The position numbers and the translations under genes are program-made. Positions 5,713 through 9,687 of a stretch of DNA of 9,687 nt are shown piece after piece (within the stretch, counting starts at the first letter, position 1; each line of letters opens with the position of its first letter). The stretch is from the NCBI GenBank assembly GCA_009923125.1, contig RFUD01000057.1:1-9687 (forward strand). Reading direction: 5' to 3'. The notes under the pieces are model-generated. The model saw only the letters and a list, made by a program, of their open reading frames with translations, was not told where the DNA came from and did not search any database. This DNA comes from Planctomycetia bacterium (GTDB lineage Bacteria; Planctomycetota; Planctomycetia; Pirellulales; UBA1268).

Positions 5713-5733
5713 AGCGTCTCGGGCGGTTTCGGC

Positions 5734-8262
5734 ATGACGTCACCCCACAAACCCAACTTCTATCAGCGGTACAGCGTGGGGATCATGGCGGTCCTCGTGT
5801 TCCTGCTGCCGATGGTGGTGGTGGGGGCGATCAAGGCCAAGGGGAACAACCGCAACGACGTGAAGGGGTGGCTGCCCCTCGAATACCCCGAAACGCAGGT
5901 CTACCGGTTCTTCCGCCGCAGTTTCCAGGGTGAGGAATTCATCCTCATCAGCTGGGACGGCTGCACGATGAGCGATCCCCGGCTGGAACTGCTGGCCCGG
6001 AAGCTCCTCCCGCCGCCGGAGGAAGCCTCCCGGATCGATCGGCCGCTGTACTTCAAGACCGCCCAGACCGGCCCGCGGGCCGTCGAGCGGATGACGTCCG
6101 AACCGCTGAACCTCGACCGCTCGGAGGCGATCGCACGCCTCACCGGAGCCCTGATCGGCCCCCCGCCGGCGGGCGTCGAGGCCGGCTCCCCCGCCGACGA
6201 CCTCGACCAGCGCCAGACCTGCCTCGTGCTCACGCTGGCCGACACGGCCCGGGCCAACCTCCACGGCACCATCGACCTGATCAAGCGGGTCGCCCAGGAC
6301 GAGTGCGGAATCCCGGAGCAGTCGCTGCACATGGGCGGCCCGCCGGTGGACAACGTGTCGATCGACAAGGCCGGCCAGACGAGCGTCACGATCCTGTTCG
6401 GTCTCTCGCTCGTCGTCGGCTTCTTCGTCAGCTGGTGGAGCCTCAAGAGCAAGGCGCTCGTCGGCATGGTGCTCGCCTCGGGCGTGTACAGCATGTTCGC
6501 CAGCCTGGCCGTCGTCTGGTACTCCGGTTACCCCGTCGATGCGATCCTGCTCACGATGCCGTCGCTGGTGTACGTGGCGACGACGAGCGGCGCCATCCAT
6601 CTCGCCAACTACTACCGCGACCAGCTCGCGGAGACGGGCATCCAGGAGGGCGCGGCGGGCCGCGCGGTCCACCACGCCCTGCTCCCGCTGTCGCTCGCCA
6701 CGGGCACGACCGCCGTGGGCCTGGCGACCCTCGCCGTCAGCGAACTGGTGCCGATCAAGATGTTCGGCATCTTCTCGGCGGTCGGCGTCGTCGTGAGCTT
6801 CCTGATCCTCGTGTTCTTCATGCCTGCGGCGCTCGAACTGTTCCCCCCGAAGCTCAAGCTCGGGAAACTCGCGGGCGACGAGGACCGCGACGACTGGCAG
6901 CCGATGGAACAGGGCCGCTGGTGGAAGGCCGGCGAGTGGATCACCCGGCACCACGCCTTCGTCGCGACCACGTGCCTGCTCGCGATGGCCGCCGTGGGAT
7001 ACGGGATGACCCGGGTCGAGAGCAGCGTGCAGTTGATGCGGCTGTTCTCGCCGAAGGCGCGGATCCGCGAGGATTACCGGTGGCTGGAGGCGAAGCTCGG
7101 GCCGCTGGTGCCGATGGAGATCCTCGTCCGCTGCGATCAGCAGTCGTGCGACCTGAATTTCCTCGAGCGGATGGAACTCGTCGGTCGCATCCAGAAGGAG
7201 ATCGGCACGCTCGACGAGGTGGGCAGTTCGCTGTCGACGGTGACCTTCGGCCGCAGCCTCGACAGCGGCGACGGCGGCGACGGCCTCGGCGGTGCTGCCG
7301 CCCGCGCCTTCGGCCTCGGCGCCCGTACGAAGCGGAGCGTGCTCAACCGGCGGCTCATCGCCCACCGCGGCGAATTCCTGGAGGGGGACTACCTCCGCGA
7401 CGCGAAGCATCCCGACGGCCGCGAGGAGGAACTCTGGCGGATCAGCGCCCGCGTGAGCGCCGTCAAGGAGGTGGACTACGCCCTGTTCCGCCGAGACCTG
7501 CAGGCGAAGATCGATCCGATCATCGCCGGCCTGGAGCGGGACGGGGTCACCGGCATCAAGGTGGATTACACCGGCCTCGTGCCGCTGGTCTACAAGGCGC
7601 AGCACTCCCTGCTCGATGGCCTGATCGCCGGCTTCATCACCGACTTCGCGATCATCGTGGTGGTGATGATCGTGCTCTGCCGCGCCGCGTCGGCCGGGCT
7701 CGTGCTCCTCCTGCCTGCCGCGTTCCCGGCGGTGATGGTGTTCGGCGGCATGGGCTGGGGCAACGCCCTGCTCAAGTCGCTCGGCACCGGCAACATGCTG
7801 ATCGATATCGGCACGGTGATGGCGCCCAGCGTGGCGCTCGGCGTGACGGTGGACGACGTCGTCCACTTCATGCTCTGGTTCCGGCGCGGGATCGCCGAGG
7901 GGCTCGATCGCAAGCAGGCGGTGATGCTCGCCTACAAGGGCTGCGCCCGGGCGATGTATCAGAGTTGGGGCGTGATCGGCATCGGGCTGTCCGTGTTTTC
8001 GCTCTCGCCGTTCGGCCCGACGCAGCGCTTCGGACACATGATGCTGTCGATGCTCACGATCGCCCTCGTGGGCAACCTCGTTCTCATGCCGGCCCTGCTC
8101 GCCGGCCCGCTCGGGGCCGTGTTCGGCTGGAGCGTGCAGCGGATCGAGCGCCGGAAGGCGCGTCGCGAGGGTCGGCGCAAGGTGAAGGCCGACCCGGGCA
8201 CCGACGCTCTCCCGACGCCGCACGTGCTGCCGGGGCCGGCCAAGCAGGTCGTGCATGCCTGA
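5734..8262 (+). CDS. RND superfamily (MMPL-type) transporter
   Basis: This encodes an 842-residue inner-membrane protein with the two-fold RND layout. One helix (about 14-34) is followed by an extracytoplasmic domain (35-215), five helices (217-365), a second helix-plus-domain unit (helix 407-424, domain 425-625) and five final helices (626-790). A basic cytoplasmic tail (RIERRKARREGRRK, 803-816) ends the protein. It resembles the MMPL/HAE-3 type that acts without a fused outer-membrane partner. The substrate is unknown; lipids, hopanoids or hydrophobic compounds are possible from family knowledge only. The second-repeat motif LGVTVDDVVHFMLWFRR (702-718) carries two aspartates. The first-repeat equivalent VATTSGAIHLANYYRD (281-295 region) has none before the histidine. 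Residues 511-530 form a glycine-rich loop. The start is ATG at 5734; a GTG at 5695 would add 13 residues that overlap the leader hairpin. The stop overlaps the next gene by 8 bp. Confidence 0.9.
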   Translation: MTSPHKPNFYQRYSVGIMAVLVFLLPMVVVGAIKAKGNNRNDVKGWLPLEYPETQVYRFFRRSFQGEEFILISWDGCTMSDPRLELLARKLLPPPEEASRIDRPLYFKTAQTGPRAVERMTSEPLNLDRSEAIARLTGALIGPPPAGVEAGSPADDLDQRQTCLVLTLADTARANLHGTIDLIKRVAQDECGIPEQSLHMGGPPVDNVSIDKAGQTSVTILFGLSLVVGFFVSWWSLKSKALVGMVLASGVYSMFASLAVVWYSGYPVDAILLTMPSLVYVATTSGAIHLANYYRDQLAETGIQEGAAGRAVHHALLPLSLATGTTAVGLATLAVSELVPIKMFGIFSAVGVVVSFLILVFFMPAALELFPPKLKLGKLAGDEDRDDWQPMEQGRWWKAGEWITRHHAFVATTCLLAMAAVGYGMTRVESSVQLMRLFSPKARIREDYRWLEAKLGPLVPMEILVRCDQQSCDLNFLERMELVGRIQKEIGTLDEVGSSLSTVTFGRSLDSGDGGDGLGGAAARAFGLGARTKRSVLNRRLIAHRGEFLEGDYLRDAKHPDGREEELWRISARVSAVKEVDYALFRRDLQAKIDPIIAGLERDGVTGIKVDYTGLVPLVYKAQHSLLDGLIAGFITDFAIIVVVMIVLCRAASAGLVLLLPAAFPAVMVFGGMGWGNALLKSLGTGNMLIDIGTVMAPSVALGVTVDDVVHFMLWFRRGIAEGLDRKQAVMLAYKGCARAMYQSWGVIGIGLSVFSLSPFGPTQRFGHMMLSMLTIALVGNLVLMPALLAGPLGAVFGWSVQRIERRKARREGRRKVKADPGTDALPTPHVLPGPAKQVVHA

Positions 8263-9487
8263 CACGGCGCCCGTGCCCGACGCCGGCGAGGGACTGCCGA
8301 CCGCGAACGTGCTGCTCAAGCCCCGGCGGGCCCGGCCGTTTTTCGGCCGCCATCCGTGGGTGCTCGATTCGGCCGTGCTCAAGGTGGAGGGCGAGCCCGC
8401 CGACGGGGCCGTGGTCGATCTCGCGACCCACGACGGGCAGTTCGTCGGCCGGGGGCTATGGAACTCGACGAGCCGGATTCGCGTCCGCCTCTACGCCTTC
8501 GATCCGGCCACGCGGCTCGACGCCGGTTTCTGGCGCCGCCGGGTGGAGACGGCCGTCGGCCTGCGACGGGCGCTCGGGCTCGATGATCGCGCGGGAGCGG
8601 CCCGGCTCGTCAACAGCGAGGGGGACGATCTCTCCGGCCTGATCGTGGACCGCTACGGCGACTACCTCGCGGTCCAGGTGACGGCCTTGGCGATGGCCCA
8701 CCGGCTCGACGTGATCTGCGATGCGCTCGAGGCGCTCGTCGCCCCGAGGGGAATCCTGCTGCGGGGTGCCGAACGCGGGCTGTCGAAACTGGAGGGCCTG
8801 CATCTGGCCGACCGGCTCGTCCGCGGCAGCGCGCCGTCCGGTCCGATCTTCGTCCACGAACACGGCCTGCGGTTCGGCATCGATCTCACCGAGGGGCAGA
8901 AGACCGGCTACTACCTCGACCAGCGGGACAATCGCCACGTGGCCGCCCGCTACGCCCACGGCCGCCGCGTGCTCGACATGTTCTGCTACTCGGGCGGGTT
9001 TGCCGTGGCCTGCGCCGTCACCGGCCGGGCCGCGAGCGTGCTCGCCGTGGACTCCAGCGGCAAGGCGACGGCGCTCGCCCGGGCCAACGCCGACCTGAAC
9101 GGCGCGGCGAACGTGGCCGTGGAGACGGCCGACGCCTTCGAGCGGCTCGACGCCCTCGCCGCCGCCGGCGAGCGGTTCGGCATGGTCGTGCTCGACCCGC
9201 CGAAGTTCGCCCGCAGCCGCGCCTCGCTCGACGACGCCCTGCGGGCCTACCACCGGATCAACCGCGTCGCCCTGGGCCTCCTCGAACCGGGCGGGATCCT
9301 CGTCACCTGTTCCTGTTCCGGCTCCGTCTCGCGCGACGACTTCCTGCAGATGCTCGCCGGCGTCGCCCAGCGGGCCCGGCGCCCGATCCAGCTGCTCGAA
9401 TGCCGCGGCGCCGCGCCGGACCACCCGGTGAGCGCGAGCTGCCTCGAGGGGGAGTACCTCAAGTGCGTGATCGCCCGCGTGCCGTGA
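8255..9487 (+). CDS. rlmI: RlmI-type 23S rRNA (cytosine) methyltransferase
   Basis: This encodes a class I S-adenosylmethionine-dependent methyltransferase of the RlmI/YccW family. In E. coli the enzyme makes 5-methylcytosine at position 1962 of 23S rRNA. The protein has 410 residues (E. coli 396). A PUA-like RNA-binding domain lies at about 18-90, with GRHPWVLDSA at 31-40. The linker motif EGQKTGYYLDQRDNR (213-227) is highly characteristic. SAM motif I is DMFCYSGGFA (241-250), motif IV is LDPPKFA (313-319), and TCSCSGSVS (351-359) carries the cysteine region expected of m5C enzymes. The start is ATG at 8255, inside the end of the RND gene. AGG at 8246-8248 lies 6 nt upstream, and the overlap suggests coupled translation. 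The first 15 residues are poorly conserved in character. Exact target position in this organism is inferred from the family. Confidence 0.92.
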   Translation: MPDTAPVPDAGEGLPTANVLLKPRRARPFFGRHPWVLDSAVLKVEGEPADGAVVDLATHDGQFVGRGLWNSTSRIRVRLYAFDPATRLDAGFWRRRVETAVGLRRALGLDDRAGAARLVNSEGDDLSGLIVDRYGDYLAVQVTALAMAHRLDVICDALEALVAPRGILLRGAERGLSKLEGLHLADRLVRGSAPSGPIFVHEHGLRFGIDLTEGQKTGYYLDQRDNRHVAARYAHGRRVLDMFCYSGGFAVACAVTGRAASVLAVDSSGKATALARANADLNGAANVAVETADAFERLDALAAAGERFGMVVLDPPKFARSRASLDDALRAYHRINRVALGLLEPGGILVTCSCSGSVSRDDFLQMLAGVAQRARRPIQLLECRGAAPDHPVSASCLEGEYLKCVIARVP

Positions 9488-9504
9488 CCGCCCGGGGATG
9501 AGGC

Positions 9505-9532
9505 CGCCGGACGTTCGCTGCGGGCCTCCAGC
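9505..9532. repeat. 28-bp direct repeat, copy 1
   Basis: This 28-bp sequence, containing GGACGTTCGCTGCGGG, recurs exactly at 9660-9687, where the window ends. Copy 1 starts 17 bp after the rlmI stop. The two copies flank a 127-bp segment with two hairpins. Because copy 2 is cut by the window edge, the true repeat may be longer or part of a series. Confidence 0.8.
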
Positions 9533-9550
9533 CAATCCAGTTCGGCACGG

Positions 9551-9608
9551 CGCTTGCCGTCCTGTGGGGCAAGCGTCTCGCTTGCCGCACGACAGGCTCC
9601 AGCCTGTC
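9551..9608. repeat. Double-hairpin interspersed-repeat-like element
   Basis: Two perfect hairpins stand in tandem: GGCAAGCG-TCT-CGCTTGCC (9568-9586) and GACAGGCT-CC-AGCCTGTC (9591-9608). A further CGCTTGCC at 9551-9558 can also pair with GGCAAGCG, and CCTGT (9561-9565) with ACAGG (9592-9596), so alternative folds exist. Elements of this look are, from memory, scattered through planctomycete genomes and resemble REP/BIME sequences. Mobilisation by an IS200-like transposase is inference. The hairpins could also end the rlmI transcript, but no T tract follows. Confidence 0.6.
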
Positions 9609-9659
9609 ATGCCTTCCCTCAACGCGCCCAACCCGGCTCGGGGTCACCCCGTACCGTCT

Positions 9660-9687
9660 CGCCGGACGTTCGCTGCGGGCCTCCAGC
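9660..9687. repeat. 28-bp direct repeat, copy 2 (reaches window end)
   Basis: This is an exact second copy of the sequence at 9505-9532, with a copy-to-copy period of 155 bp. It is too long and too widely spaced to be a CRISPR repeat unit with a normal 30-40 bp spacer. Its right boundary cannot be seen. Confidence 0.8.

Noticed and set aside
5740..8382. Long open frame (880 codons) on the minus strand opposite the RND gene
   Set aside because: It mirrors the RND gene, has low-complexity His/Arg/Glu-rich translation and no recognisable domain. Such antisense frames are common in GC-rich DNA.
6303..8642. Plus-strand open frame of 779 codons in another frame of the RND gene
   Set aside because: It is Arg/Pro-rich and overlaps a well-supported membrane protein and rlmI; it is a frame shadow.
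9505..9687. CRISPR array
   Set aside because: There are only two repeat copies, 127 bp apart, with hairpins in the gap and no cas genes nearby.

Overview
The window is very GC-rich and fully bacterial in style: dense genes, overlapping stop/start codons and short leaders. The best guess is a planctomycete, probably of the Pirellulales type. The reasons are a DUF2617 protein, a long Lgt with an extra N-terminal membrane region, a large two-repeat RND/MMPL protein of a kind common in that phylum, and a GGCAAGCG/CGCTTGCC hairpin repeat after the last gene. This assignment comes from recalled family distributions, not from a search.

Layout. Positions 39-1522 hold two minus-strand genes: a CPBP (CAAX-type) membrane protease, then a DUF2617 protein downstream of it with a perfect TATAAT in the 62-bp gap. 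Positions 1523-2085 are a 563-bp divergent intergenic region. It carries A/T tracts in a GC-rich background, a consensus-like promoter (TTGACA-16-CAGAAT), a G6/C7 stem followed by five T, and a folK-proximal TAGAAT box behind a CCGGGT-N7-ACCCGG inverted repeat. Positions 2086-5512 hold a tight plus-strand group: folK with a C-terminal nucleoside-kinase-like domain lacking the P-loop lysine, panC (GTGA overlap), lgt (21-bp gap) and a CDGSH iron-sulfur protein (ATGA overlap). Positions 5513-5733 are a structured 221-bp leader. Positions 5734-9487 hold an RND/MMPL transporter and an RlmI-type 23S rRNA methyltransferase that overlap by 8 bp. Positions 9505-9687 are a repeat module: a 28-bp exact direct repeat flanking two GC-rich hairpins, running off the window end.

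How the genes work together. The central group is housekeeping: folate synthesis, pantothenate/CoA synthesis, lipoprotein lipidation and an Fe-S protein. folK next to panC is a recurrent bacterial arrangement (E. coli has folK-panB-panC). The RND-rlmI pair looks translationally coupled without an obvious shared pathway. I see no defence system, prophage, CRISPR array, transposase, tRNA or rRNA. The least ordinary items are the degenerate kinase domain on FolK, the possible small RNA or attenuator before folK, the cysteine-substituted Lgt and the terminal repeat module.
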